From DASRDR01 sp963812945 [NCBI: uncultured Candidatus Rokubacteria bacterium] (GTDB taxonomy: Bacteria > Methylomirabilota > Methylomirabilia > Rokubacteriales), in NCBI GenBank assembly GCA_963812945.1, contig CAWEXD010000010.1, positions 620,001-684,000 of the forward strand: a DNA stretch of 64,000 nt, read 5' to 3'. A model generated the notes under the pieces. It did no database searches and had not been told where the DNA came from. It worked only from the letters and a program-made list of their open reading frames with translations. The translations under genes and the position numbers were made by a program. Below are positions 9,236 to 17,539 of this stretch, piece by piece (position 1 is the stretch's first letter; every line of letters begins with the position of its first letter).

Positions 9236-10528
9236 ATGGCCAAGGTGATTCGGCGGGTCTGGACGGGCCGGGGGCCGACGGGACGGCGAGTCAGGCACGT
9301 GGCCTGGGGATACCAGATCGCGTTCATAGGTTCCGACGGGAAACGCCACCGTGAACGCCGAGTCTCCAGGGAGTGGCTCTCGGAGCAGGACGCGCTGGCC
9401 GCGCTCGTGGCCAGACAAAGGGAGATCGAGGCGGGCCAGGTGACGCGGCCGAAGCAGCGAACCCTGGGCCAGGTGGTGGACGAGTACCTGGCGCACAAGG
9501 CGAACGAGAAGAAGCGAAGCGTCGACGACGACGAGCTCATCCTGAAGCGGAAGATCCTGCCCGCGTTCGGAGCCGAGACACCGCTGCGCAAGATCACCAG
9601 GGAAGACATTGCCCGGTTCACGAAGGCGCGCCTCGAGCAGGAGGTGAGGCCAGGGCACAAGGTGAAGGCAGGGACGGTCGCCAACGAGCTGTCCGTGTTC
9701 CGGCATCTATTGCGGCTGGCCCAGGAGTGGGGCTACGTGGCCGAGGTCCCGAAGGTGAAGCTCCCGAAGCGCTCCGAAGGGCGGCTCCGCTACCTGCAGT
9801 CGGACGAGATCGCCCGGCTGCTCGAGGCGTGCCCGGAATCACGGAACCCGCACCTGAGGACCATTGTCGTCCTGGCGCTCAACACGGGGATGCGGCGCGG
9901 AGAGATCCTCGGGCTCGAGTGGGAGCTGGTGGACCTCGCCACCGCGCGGATCACCCTTTACCGCACCAAGTCTGGCAAGCCGCGAGGCATCCCGATCAAC
10001 ACGGCCGTGTACGATGCCCTGATCGCTCTCGAGCCGGACCCCGCGCACCGAGTCGGACGCCTGTTCAAGAAGGCCAACGGCGCCGGCTGGGACCGGATCC
10101 GTACCGCATTCGAATTGGGGCTCCGGCGGGCAAAGATCCAAGACTTCAGATTCCACGACCTCCGGCACACCTTTGCGTCCCATGCCGTGATGCGGGGCGT
10201 GTCCCTGGCCGAGCTGAAGGAGCTGCTCGGGCATTCGACCTTGACGATGACCCTCCGCTACGCCCACCTGTCTCCGACCCATCTTCGGGGGGCGGTCGCT
10301 CGACTCGACGGCCTGACCTCAGCCCCCACCACCGCGCCAAGGGCACATGAAAGGGCACATGACGCTATACTCGGTGGGCCGCTTCAGGGAAGTACGCGGA
10401 ATGTCGACACCGGAGGGGTGGCCGAGCGGTTGAAGGCGCCGGTCTTGAAAACCGGTATGGGTGCAAGCCCTCGGGGGTTCGAATCCCTCCCCCTCCGCCA
10501 CCCGTCCAGAAGTGGCCCGCTGAGTTGA
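9236..10528 (+). CDS. int: Tyrosine recombinase / site-specific integrase of the island
   Basis: A 430-residue protein from the ATG at 9236, chosen for the GGAGGAG ribosome-binding site 7 bases upstream; an upstream in-frame start at 9143 lacks one. An N-terminal AP2/arm-binding-like region and a SAM-like core-binding domain precede the catalytic domain. All catalytic residues are visible: Arg in 'GMRRGEILGLEW', Lys in 'TKSGKPRGIPI', 'HDLRHTF', the His in 'LGHSTLTMTLRYAH' and its Tyr nucleophile. The coding frame runs through the tRNA-Ser(UGA) target, so the last ~40 residues ('GGVAERLKAPVLKTGMG...') are translated from tRNA gene sequence. Excision would replace the final 25 residues by a different 31-residue tail. 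It catalyses integration and excision between the 39-bp repeats. Confidence 0.95.
   Translation: MAKVIRRVWTGRGPTGRRVRHVAWGYQIAFIGSDGKRHRERRVSREWLSEQDALAALVARQREIEAGQVTRPKQRTLGQVVDEYLAHKANEKKRSVDDDELILKRKILPAFGAETPLRKITREDIARFTKARLEQEVRPGHKVKAGTVANELSVFRHLLRLAQEWGYVAEVPKVKLPKRSEGRLRYLQSDEIARLLEACPESRNPHLRTIVVLALNTGMRRGEILGLEWELVDLATARITLYRTKSGKPRGIPINTAVYDALIALEPDPAHRVGRLFKKANGAGWDRIRTAFELGLRRAKIQDFRFHDLRHTFASHAVMRGVSLAELKELLGHSTLTMTLRYAHLSPTHLRGAVARLDGLTSAPTTAPRAHERAHDAILGGPLQGSTRNVDTGGVAERLKAPVLKTGMGASPRGFESLPLRHPSRSGPLS
10341..10362 (+). repeat. Paired GGGCACATGA direct repeats, right arm
   Basis: Copies at 10341-10350 and 10353-10362, separated by AA, are identical in sequence and spacing to 773-794. 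They lie inside the 3' end of the integrase gene, where they encode the residues 'AHERAHD'. Their position 50 bp from the core repeat fits an arm-type binding site for integrase or excisionase. Confidence 0.6.
10412..10500 (+). tRNA. tRNA-Ser(UGA), integration target (attR)
   Basis: Class II tRNA with acceptor GGAGGGG/CCCCTCC, discriminator G and encoded CCA. The anticodon loop CTTGAAA carries UGA. There is a long variable arm and the T-loop TTCGAAT. Bases 10412-10450 duplicate 606-644. Since the element lies upstream, the 5' half was supplied by the element and the 3' half is the original chromosomal one, giving an intact gene. Its promoter must now come from island sequence. Confidence 0.95.
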
Positions 10529-10566
10529 CAAAGGCCGAGCCCCCCGGGAAGATGGGACGCTCGCGC

Positions 10567-10660
10567 GGAGAGGTGGCCGAGTCGGCCGAAGGCAACCGCC
10601 TGCTAAGCGGTTACCGGGTGTTGAGCCTGGTCCCGGGTTCGAATCCCGGCCTCTCCGCCA
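10567..10660 (+). tRNA. tRNA-Ser(GCU)
   Basis: Class II tRNA with acceptor GGAGAGG/CCTCTCC, anticodon loop CTGCTAA (GCU), long variable arm, TTCGAAT T-loop and encoded CCA. It follows tRNA-Ser(UGA) by 66 bp and precedes tRNA-Arg by 19 bp, so the three are probably one transcript. Confidence 0.95.
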
Positions 10661-10679
10661 CTCTTCCGGGGGGTCGGGC

Positions 10680-10756
10680 GCGCCCATAGCTCAGTTGGAT
10701 AGAGCGTCGGACTACGAATCCGAAGGTCGCAGGTTCGAATCCTGCTGGGCGCACCA
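10680..10756 (+). tRNA. tRNA-Arg(ACG)
   Basis: A 77-base tRNA with acceptor GCGCCCA/TGGGCGC, D-loop AGTTGGATAGA and anticodon loop CTACGAA. The anticodon is ACG, and its first A is the TadA substrate (a tadA gene lies at 23630). T-loop TTCGAAT and CCA are encoded. Confidence 0.95.
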
Positions 10757-10810
10757 CGACTTAGCGGGCTGCTGACTCCCCAGCTTGTCCCCAGTTAGTT
10801 TGCCGACGGG

Positions 10811-11953
10811 ATGAACATCCTGATCGTTACCGGCATCTTCCCGCCCGACATGGGCGGGCCGGCGACCTATGTTCCGATCGTTGGCAAGGCCCTGGCCGGT
10901 CGGGGTCACCAGGTGACGGTCGTCACTACGAGCGCGCGCGTCAATGACCGCGACGGCGGCCATCCGTACCGCGTTCTGCGCGTGAACCGGCCCCCCCTCC
11001 GTCCGCTCCGGAGGGCTGCCGTCGTGGCGGCGGTGCTCCGGGCGGGCCGCCGGGCCGACGTGGTATTCGCGAACGGGTTGTATCCCGAGACCGTCCTCGC
11101 GAACGCGGTGCTCCGCAAACCGTTCCTCGTCAAGGTCGTGGGCGACTGGGTGTGGGAACGAGCGGTGAGCAAGGGCTGGACCCGCGAGAGCTTCGCGCAG
11201 TTCCAGCGAACCTCGCACCCCGGAAGGGTGGGAGCGCTAGTACGGCTCCGGGATGCTTGCCTTCGCCGCGCCGAGGTTGTCGTCACGCCGAGCCGCTACC
11301 TGGCCGGCGTGGTGGCTGGCTGGGGAGTGCCGGAAGGTCGAGTCCGCCTAATCCCGAACGCGGTCGAACCCGGCGACGTACCGCCGGGAGCCTTCGTTCG
11401 GCCGGACACCCGGTTTCGCCTGATCACGATCGGCCGGCTGGTTCCCTGGAAGAACGTCGACCGCACCATGAGAGTGCTGTCCCTTCTCGGAAACCAGGTG
11501 GGTCTGGTCGTCGTGGGGGATGGCCCGGAAGAGCACCCTCTCAGGGCCCTCGCGCGGCAGCTAGAGATCGAGGATCGCGTGTGGTTCACCGGGCGGGCCG
11601 CTCCGGAGGACGTCTTCGGACTGCTGCGGACGTCCGACGTGCTGGTGCTGAACTCGTCGTATGAGGGCCTGCCGCACGTCGTGATCGAAGCGATGTGGGC
11701 CGGGGTGCCGGTCGTCGCCACCGACGTCGGGGGGACTCCCGAGCTGATCGAGCACGGGATGACCGGGCTACTGGTGCCGCCTGCCGCCGACCGTGCCCTC
11801 CAGTGCGCGATCCAGCGGCTGCTGGCCGATTCGGCGCTGCGGCACACGATGGTGGCCCGGGCGAGTGAGGTCGCCCGGGCCCGCCTGGCGCTTGGACCGA
11901 TGATTCGCGCGACGGAGGCGGTTCTCGCGGCGGCGGCCGGTCGGCGAGTCTGA
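10811..11953 (+). CDS. Glycosyltransferase family 4 (GT-B)
   Basis: A 380-residue retaining-type GT4 enzyme that would transfer a sugar from a nucleotide donor onto a growing glycan at the cytoplasmic face. The N-terminal acceptor domain begins 'ILIVTGIFPPDMGGPATYV', the typical glycine-rich GT4 opening. The C-terminal donor domain has 'ITIGRLVPWKNVDRTM', 'GDGPEE' and the E-x7-E element 'SSYEGLPHVVIEAMWAG'. It stands alone on the plus strand after the tRNA cluster, convergent with the glycosyltransferase operon that follows. Donor and acceptor cannot be read from sequence. Confidence 0.9.
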   Translation: MNILIVTGIFPPDMGGPATYVPIVGKALAGRGHQVTVVTTSARVNDRDGGHPYRVLRVNRPPLRPLRRAAVVAAVLRAGRRADVVFANGLYPETVLANAVLRKPFLVKVVGDWVWERAVSKGWTRESFAQFQRTSHPGRVGALVRLRDACLRRAEVVVTPSRYLAGVVAGWGVPEGRVRLIPNAVEPGDVPPGAFVRPDTRFRLITIGRLVPWKNVDRTMRVLSLLGNQVGLVVVGDGPEEHPLRALARQLEIEDRVWFTGRAAPEDVFGLLRTSDVLVLNSSYEGLPHVVIEAMWAGVPVVATDVGGTPELIEHGMTGLLVPPAADRALQCAIQRLLADSALRHTMVARASEVARARLALGPMIRATEAVLAAAAGRRV

Positions 11954-12012
11954 TCCCGGCCGCGGCCGGCCCACCGCGGCGGGAAGACCAACGCAGCCCC
12001 CGGCCCGAGGCG

Positions 12013-12993
12013 TTAGGACGAGACGATGCCCTGTCTCCGAGCCACGTCGAGGATCTTGAGGACCCGCGCCTCCGAGGAGTGGCGAGCAAGGATTGCGGAA
12101 TATTCGGGGAGCAAGTCCAGCTCCGCGTACGGCCCCCGCAGGAACGGCCCGACGCGCCGCAGGCAGGACTCGAAATCGTACAGGTTGCCGCACTCGTAGA
12201 TCCGCTCGTAGGCCAGCTCGTCAGAGTCCGGCTCCAAGATGTCGATCGTCTCGGTGATGAGCAGACAATTGTTTCCGAGCACTTCCCAGAACCGTCCGGT
12301 ATCGTAGCCGCTCCCTCCGATGGAGATGCCCACCTTCGAGCAGGCCAGAAGCTGGTAGAAGAGCCGGTTGTCCATCCGGCTAGTGACGCAGGAGTAGCCC
12401 TCGGCCGCGCAAAACTCGCGGAGTATGGCGCGGGCATGACGCCGGAACGTCGAGTACCGGTCCTGGCCGAACACGCAGAAGAAATCGATGGGCTTCTCGA
12501 GGCCCGGCCGATACTCTGCGCGATAGCGGCGCTCGATGCCGAATGGGAGCGGAACGATGCCGGGGAGGTAGGGCTTCTCGCGCCGAAAGTAGAGGGGACA
12601 GCGGGCGAGCATGGCGGTGTCGATCGCGCCGTGACCCCGGTGAGTTCCGGCCAGGATGTTGCGTTGGACTGCATAGTCGAGCCTCCGGTTGTGTCCCGGC
12701 TCCGACCCATCGATGTAGACGGTCTTCTCCCACCGGTCGACTCTCTCCGACAGCTCGCCGTCCAGCCCGTCTTTCCCCCAGCAGAACAGCACGAGATCCG
12801 CCTCCCACGCGAAGGAGATGAACGCGGCGCGCGGGAGCGCGTACTCGTCCCGGACGACCTCGTGGCCACCGTAGGTGGCCGAGGTGTGAAAGGAGACAAG
12901 GCCCTTCTCCTGCAGCGAGGCGAGGCCGTCGACGAGCGTCCGGGTGAGATGGTCCGGGCGTCGTCTTGGCCCAATCACGGCGACGGTAGGCAT
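12013..12993 (-). CDS. Putative glycosyltransferase, CgeB-like
   Basis: A 326-residue protein, last gene of the minus-strand glycan operon. Only the C-terminal third looks familiar. 'LLACSKVGISIGGSGYDTGRFWEVLGNNCLLITE' resembles the donor-domain segment of CgeB/Glyco_trans_1_2 proteins, where a single nucleotide-sugar site is followed by an exposed 'E(V/A)L..G' helix. The N-terminus 'TVAVIGPRRRPDHLTRTLVDGL' could be a Rossmann-like first strand. No signal peptide or membrane segment is seen. The family is a guess; the operon context supports a role in polysaccharide assembly or export. Confidence 0.5.
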   Translation of the reverse strand: MPTVAVIGPRRRPDHLTRTLVDGLASLQEKGLVSFHTSATYGGHEVVRDEYALPRAAFISFAWEADLVLFCWGKDGLDGELSERVDRWEKTVYIDGSEPGHNRRLDYAVQRNILAGTHRGHGAIDTAMLARCPLYFRREKPYLPGIVPLPFGIERRYRAEYRPGLEKPIDFFCVFGQDRYSTFRRHARAILREFCAAEGYSCVTSRMDNRLFYQLLACSKVGISIGGSGYDTGRFWEVLGNNCLLITETIDILEPDSDELAYERIYECGNLYDFESCLRRVGPFLRGPYAELDLLPEYSAILARHSSEARVLKILDVARRQGIVSS

Positions 12994-13014
12994 GGGTCCT
13001 CCATGGGGTGGTGG

Positions 13015-14118
13015 TCACGGGGCACCGTCCACCGAGATCGTCGGGCCCGGATGATGCGAGCGGCATCGAACTGACGCCAGGAAGTCTGCAGCAATCCGGG
13101 CGGGCGTCAGCCGCTCCCGAACGACTCTGAGGCCGGCGGCGCCCAGGGCCTCCCGTCGCGGCCGGTTCCCCCAGAGCGCCAAGAGGTGGGCCGCGAGGCT
13201 AAGCCCGTTGGCGGGCTCGCACAGCTCCAGGCTCTCGTCCGAGAAGCGCTCGAGCACGGCCGGAGTGCGCGCAGTCACGACTGGCTTGCCCATGGCCAGG
13301 CATTCGTAGACCTTGTTCGGAATGACCCGGCGCGCCTTGGCCGAATCGCCGAAGATGCCGAGGCAGATGTCACTGTCGGCGATGAAGCGAGGCAGCGCAC
13401 TCGGGGGCACCCGGCCCACGAACTCGACGTTGGAGAGCTCTTGCTCGCTGGCCTTCGACCGCGCGCGTGCATATTCTTGCCCGTCGCCCAGAAGCCGGAA
13501 GGTCAGGGGCGCATGGCGCAGCAGGCGGGCGGCCTCGAGGATGTGGGGAATTCCGTGCAGCGGAATGTACGTCCCGTGGAAGTGCACGATCCCCCGGTCA
13601 CACGCGGGGCGGACAGACGTCGCCGGACGGAAGAGGGCATCGTCGGTTCCGACGGGGACGACGAGGAGGGACCGTTCGCGGGCGAAAAAGCGGCGTGCGA
13701 AGTATGCGGCGTGAAGCCGGGTATCGACGTAGACGAGATCGGCGAGGTGGACGCTAGTGAAATCGAGTAGCCAGTCCCGAAGGGCGCGGAGCGAGAGGCG
13801 GGCGTAGAGTTGGCGATCCTCCACGTTGGAGTCATACAGCGAGAGCAAGGCGTCGAAAGCCAGCGGGGTGCGCCACGCGAGCACACGCGCGAGCCATGCG
13901 GCGGTGTGGCCCGGGAAGGCCACGCAGAGCAGGTCGAAACGCCGGTCCGGAATCGCCCTGAACCGGCGTATCAGCTCCCGGTAGGCGCCGAGCCGGGACG
14001 TGTCGCGTCGGTCGATACGACACTCGACAACGTCGACGCCGTTCTGCCGGAGGCCGGACAGGAGCACCCGGGTCCGCGAGTAGTCGGGATCGTAGGTACC
14101 GAAAAAGCAGATCCTCAC
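13015..14118 (-). CDS. Glycosyltransferase family 4
   Basis: 367 residues from the GTG at 14118, which overlaps the stop of the upstream gene (GTGA). It opens with 'VRICFFGTYDPDYSRTRVLLSGL', a GT-B first strand, and has the donor-side 'FHGTYIPLHGIPHILEAARLL', 'LLGDGQEY', 'VEFVGRVPPSALPRFIADSDICLGIFG' and 'NKVYECLAMGKPVVT'. In these the E of the E-x7-E pair contacts the nucleotide sugar. It is probably a cytoplasmic or membrane-associated glycan-assembly enzyme. It is fifth of the six genes in the minus-strand operon. Confidence 0.88.
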   Translation of the reverse strand: MRICFFGTYDPDYSRTRVLLSGLRQNGVDVVECRIDRRDTSRLGAYRELIRRFRAIPDRRFDLLCVAFPGHTAAWLARVLAWRTPLAFDALLSLYDSNVEDRQLYARLSLRALRDWLLDFTSVHLADLVYVDTRLHAAYFARRFFARERSLLVVPVGTDDALFRPATSVRPACDRGIVHFHGTYIPLHGIPHILEAARLLRHAPLTFRLLGDGQEYARARSKASEQELSNVEFVGRVPPSALPRFIADSDICLGIFGDSAKARRVIPNKVYECLAMGKPVVTARTPAVLERFSDESLELCEPANGLSLAAHLLALWGNRPRREALGAAGLRVVRERLTPARIAADFLASVRCRSHHPGPTISVDGAP

Positions 14119-15164
14119 GACAGGAGGGCGACGATCCGGCGGATCAGGCCGTGAAGCGCGAATTCCTCGGCGATCCGGTGGGCCAGGCGGTCCGCCAGCG
14201 CGAAGCGATCCGGCCTCGCCAGGAAGCTGGATAGGACCCGGGCGGCATCCGCCGGGTCTCCTTCCCTGAACATGAGCGAGGTTGCCTGGTCCCCGAGCAC
14301 GGGGCGAAACGCCTCGTTGGAGCAGATCGCGGGAGTGCCTGCCGCCAGGGACTCGAGCACGACCTTGTCCATGAGGCCCCTCGGACAGAGGTTCATGGAG
14401 AAGTCCGCGTCCCAGTACTCCCGGGCGATGTCCCGGTGCGGCACGGCGCCGCGGAAGCGCACGACGTGGCCGAGCCGCCGCTCGGCGACGAGCTTCCTGA
14501 GACGCGCCTCGTAGGCGACGTCCGCCTCGGTGGCCGGCGCGCCGATGATGTCGAGGGTGAACGGGCGGGCAGCGTCCGCCAGCAGCGCGGCCGCCTCGAC
14601 CAGGACATCGAGCCGCTTGATCGCCGTGATGCGGCCGACGCACACACCGTGGACCCTCTGCCGGGAAGCGCGCGGGAGAGAGGGCGGGCGTCGATAGGTG
14701 TCCGCCCTCACGGCGTGCCCCACATGATGGGTCTTGCGGCTCGACAGCCCGAACGACTCCCTCGACGCCGTCAGGACGACGTCGGCCAGCCTTTCGGCGA
14801 CGCGGAGAGTAGGGGTCACGGAACGATGCACGTACCAGAGTCCGATCGTCTTCCCCCACAGCTTCCAGAAGGGCCCGCCGGCGACCACGTAGAGCGGGCT
14901 CATGTGACAGAGCACTGCGTCGTACCGGGAGCGCTCCGAGTGCGCCAGGCGGAGGAGGCGCGCGAGCCTGCGCGGGCGAGTGCGGCCGTCCTCTTTTCCG
15001 AGGGAGAGGACCCGGACATGGGCCGGCAAGGCGTGAGCGCGCGCCTCCAGGGCGACGACAGTCAGCAGCTCGCACTGCCGGGCAAATTCCAGCAGCCAGT
15101 CGTGAAAGAAGCCCAAGTAGCTGTCGTCCCGGTCGACCTTCTGGGTGACGATGAGGAGCCTCAT
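14115..15164 (-). CDS. Glycosyltransferase family 4
   Basis: 349 residues. The start is at the ATG at 15164 ('MRLLIVTQKVDRDDSYLGFFHDWL'), overlapping the upstream stop by ATGA; the frame also opens upstream, but into the neighbouring gene. The donor domain shows 'GVCVGRITAIKRLDVLVEAAALL', 'DIIGAPATEAD', 'HVVRFRGAVPHRDIAREYWDADF' and 'GLMDKVVLESLAAGTPAI'. This last segment is a variant E-x7-E in which the first Glu is replaced (RGLMDKVVLE), so catalytic strength is uncertain. Translational coupling on both sides points to one polysaccharide assembly operon. Confidence 0.82.
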   Translation of the reverse strand: MRLLIVTQKVDRDDSYLGFFHDWLLEFARQCELLTVVALEARAHALPAHVRVLSLGKEDGRTRPRRLARLLRLAHSERSRYDAVLCHMSPLYVVAGGPFWKLWGKTIGLWYVHRSVTPTLRVAERLADVVLTASRESFGLSSRKTHHVGHAVRADTYRRPPSLPRASRQRVHGVCVGRITAIKRLDVLVEAAALLADAARPFTLDIIGAPATEADVAYEARLRKLVAERRLGHVVRFRGAVPHRDIAREYWDADFSMNLCPRGLMDKVVLESLAAGTPAICSNEAFRPVLGDQATSLMFREGDPADAARVLSSFLARPDRFALADRLAHRIAEEFALHGLIRRIVALLS

Positions 15165-16279
15165 CGTGGCAGAATCTCCTCGTAGACCGCCTCCGTCGCC
15201 CGCACCATGCGCTCGGCGTCGAAGCACGTGCGGACGCGCCGGCAACCAGCCTCACCCATCTGGCGCGAGCCCGCCGGATCATCCAGGAGCTGGAGCAGGG
15301 AGCGGGCGAGAGCCTGGCCGTCCCGAGGCGCCACCAGCCAGCCGGTCTCCCCGTCGACCACGATCTCAGGGATCGTGCTGACACGGGAAGCGACGACGGC
15401 CTTGCCGGCCGCCATGGCTTCGAGCAGGGCGAGCCCGAACCCCTCCCAGAGGGACGGGTGGGCATAGGCGTCCGCGGCCTCGACGACGTCGATGGCGTCG
15501 CGTCGCCAGCCGGTGAACCGGACCGTGTCGGACACGGCGAGCGTTCGCGCCAGAATGGTGAGTCGTTCCCGCAGGGGCCCGTCCCCGACGATCACAAGCC
15601 GCGCGTCGGGTTTCACGGCCGTGACGAGTGCCCACGCGCGCAGCAGGTAGGCGTGCCCCTTTTGCTCGGTGAGCCGCCCGACGGTGGCAACCAGAGGAGT
15701 ATCGGCTGGGAGCGCCAGCTCCCGGCGGATCTCCGCCCGGCGCCCCGATCGTGGAGTCGGGGCCAGGCCGTAGTGGACACTTCGGATCTTGTGCGGCGCC
15801 ACGCCCTCGATCTGGCGGATGAACGCGGCCAGGTGCCGGGAGATGGCGATCACGCGGTCGCAGTTCCAGCCGACGGCCCGCCCGACAGCCCGCATGGCCT
15901 GTCCCCGGCGGAAGGGATCGTCGTTGTGTCGTGTGGAGACGATAGCCGGGATGCCCGCCAGCCGCGCCGCGAGGCCGCCGTACAGATCGGCATGGACTAG
16001 GTGAGTGTGGACCAGGTCAAAGCCTTGACCTCGCAGGCGCCGGTACACGTCCAGGAGACAGCGGGGGTCGATGTCGGAGCGGATCGGGACCTGGTCGACC
16101 CGGACGGCCGTGGGCTCGAACGCCTCCGCGTACTCGGCGGCCGGTTGGCGCCGATCCGTGAGGAGGAGCAGCGCGACCTGGAACTTCTGCCGATCCAGGC
16201 GAGGCAGGAGCGTCTGGAGGTGGCGCTCCGCCCCCCCGATGCCCGTCGCCTTCTGGATATGGAGGATGCGCCGCTTCAT
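15161..16279 (-). CDS. Glycosyltransferase family 4
   Basis: 372 residues with a textbook GT4 layout. The N-terminus is 'ILHIQKATGIGGAERHLQTLLPRL'. 'DLVHTHLVHADLYGGLAARLAGIPAIVSTRHN' forms the acceptor-domain core. In the donor domain 'VATVGRLTEQKGHAYLLRAW' and 'IVGDGPLRERL' lead to 'HPSLWEGFGLALLEAMAAGKAVVASRVSTIPEIV', with both E-x7-E glutamates. Its stop overlaps the next ATG (ATGA at 15161-15164). A 45-bp gap separates it from the upstream gene. Substrates are unknown. Confidence 0.92.
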   Translation of the reverse strand: MKRRILHIQKATGIGGAERHLQTLLPRLDRQKFQVALLLLTDRRQPAAEYAEAFEPTAVRVDQVPIRSDIDPRCLLDVYRRLRGQGFDLVHTHLVHADLYGGLAARLAGIPAIVSTRHNDDPFRRGQAMRAVGRAVGWNCDRVIAISRHLAAFIRQIEGVAPHKIRSVHYGLAPTPRSGRRAEIRRELALPADTPLVATVGRLTEQKGHAYLLRAWALVTAVKPDARLVIVGDGPLRERLTILARTLAVSDTVRFTGWRRDAIDVVEAADAYAHPSLWEGFGLALLEAMAAGKAVVASRVSTIPEIVVDGETGWLVAPRDGQALARSLLQLLDDPAGSRQMGEAGCRRVRTCFDAERMVRATEAVYEEILPR

Positions 16280-16324
16280 GCCCGCCCGTCGTGCCGCAGG
16301 TGGCCACCGCCCGGACGGCCGGGG

Positions 16325-17539
16325 CTACGTCACCGTGTCCCGGGCGGTGGCCAGGAGGCCCGCGAGGGCGGCCACGTATGATTCGGCCGACACGTGGGCG
16401 CGCACAAACGCCGCCGCCCGCTGCCCCACGTAACGCGCCGCTTCCGGGTGGCGCAGCACCCACGCCAGGCGCTCGGCGAGGGCGGCCACGTCCCCGGCCG
16501 GGACGAGGAAACCGGTGACGCCATCCTCAACGACCTCCGGGAGCCCGCCGACCCGGGTCGCCACGACCGGAGCGCCGGTGGCCATCGCCTCCAGGACGAC
16601 CCGCCCCAAACCTTCGGAGTGGCTGGGCAGGACGAGGACGGCCGCGCGCGCCATATGCCTGGCCAGATCAGCCTGTGGCATCTGGTCAACGAAGGCGACA
16701 CGCCCCTCGAGACCTGCGGCCCGGACGTGCGCGCGGAGCCGGCCTGCATACTGTGCGTGGCCTTCGCGTCCGATCAGGCGAAGCCGTGACTCGGGAATCA
16801 GGGGGGCGAGGCGGCCGAACGCCTCGAGAAGGTCGAGGACCCCCTTTCCGGGGACGAGAACGCCGGCGTACAGGATCTCGGCCTCGCGCGGTTGACGCCC
16901 CCGGCCCGCCTCGACGAACACGTCGATGTCCGTCCAGGCCGGGAAGGTCACGACCGGCCGGTCGGGCGCCCAGGTTTCGAGCTGCCGCCGGGTCCAGCCG
17001 GAGACCGCGCGGAGGGCATCCGCTTGGCCGAAGGCCCAGCGCGCGGCGCTCGGCATGATCGCCCGATAGGCCGCCGCGAGCCGGACCCGCCGATACTCGA
17101 ACACGCTCGTCTCGAACGCGCCGTGGCTCTCGACCACCAGGGCTACGCGCGTTCCGAGCAGCCGAGCCACGCGCTTGACGAATGCTCCCGGCAGCGCCTC
17201 GTACGGCCCCTGAGCGACGATGATGCGCACACCGCGGCCCACGACGAGCCAGAGCGCGATTGCCGCGCCCGCGCAGAGGAAGACGGCGTACCGCAGCGCC
17301 GGGACCGGCAGCGCGGGCAGCAGGTAGAACGCAACGGGCTGGCTGAGCCTCGCCGGTCGCCAGCTCGCCGCGAAGCCGATGACGAAGAGGCGTCCGAGAG
17401 GCGCCAGCAGCCGCCACTTCTTTGCCTGGCTCGGCTCGAGCGGCCGGGAGTAACGCGCGCTGCCCAGGAAGCAGACCGGAGGGAGCGGCGTCCCCGTGCC
17501 GTTGGACGCACCGGGGCAACCCCCGGCCCGCGCGCTCAT
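16325..17539 (-). CDS. Glycosyltransferase family 4
   Basis: 404 residues from the ATG at 17539, which overlaps the GT2 stop (ATGA). The N-terminal half is long and hydrophobic in places ('[30 protein letters not shown]', residues ~70-105) and probably contacts the inner membrane. The donor domain is clear: '[23 protein letters not shown]', 'RLIGREGH', '[18 protein letters not shown]' and '[33 protein letters not shown]'. It is the second gene of the six-gene minus-strand glycan operon. Confidence 0.9.
   Translation of the reverse strand: MSARAGGCPGASNGTGTPLPPVCFLGSARYSRPLEPSQAKKWRLLAPLGRLFVIGFAASWRPARLSQPVAFYLLPALPVPALRYAVFLCAGAAIALWLVVGRGVRIIVAQGPYEALPGAFVKRVARLLGTRVALVVESHGAFETSVFEYRRVRLAAAYRAIMPSAARWAFGQADALRAVSGWTRRQLETWAPDRPVVTFPAWTDIDVFVEAGRGRQPREAEILYAGVLVPGKGVLDLLEAFGRLAPLIPESRLRLIGREGHAQYAGRLRAHVRAAGLEGRVAFVDQMPQADLARHMARAAVLVLPSHSEGLGRVVLEAMATGAPVVATRVGGLPEVVEDGVTGFLVPAGDVAALAERLAWVLRHPEAARYVGQRAAAFVRAHVSAESYVAALAGLLATARDTVT

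Larger units (their letters stand above)
645..10450 (+). mobile_element. Integrated genomic island in tRNA-Ser(UGA), about 9.8 kb
   Basis: The element is bounded by 39-bp direct repeats of the tRNA-Ser(UGA) 5' half (606-644 and 10412-10450). It ends with a tyrosine integrase gene next to the intact tRNA, preceded by an excisionase-like gene. The cargo is a ribbon-helix-helix protein, a toxin-antitoxin pair and a tandem array of cyclase/AAA/TPR signalling proteins, one intact and two damaged. There are no conjugation or phage structural genes, so it looks like a mobilisable or satellite-type integrative element, or the remnant of one. Base composition is not obviously different from the flanks by eye. 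Confidence 0.85.
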
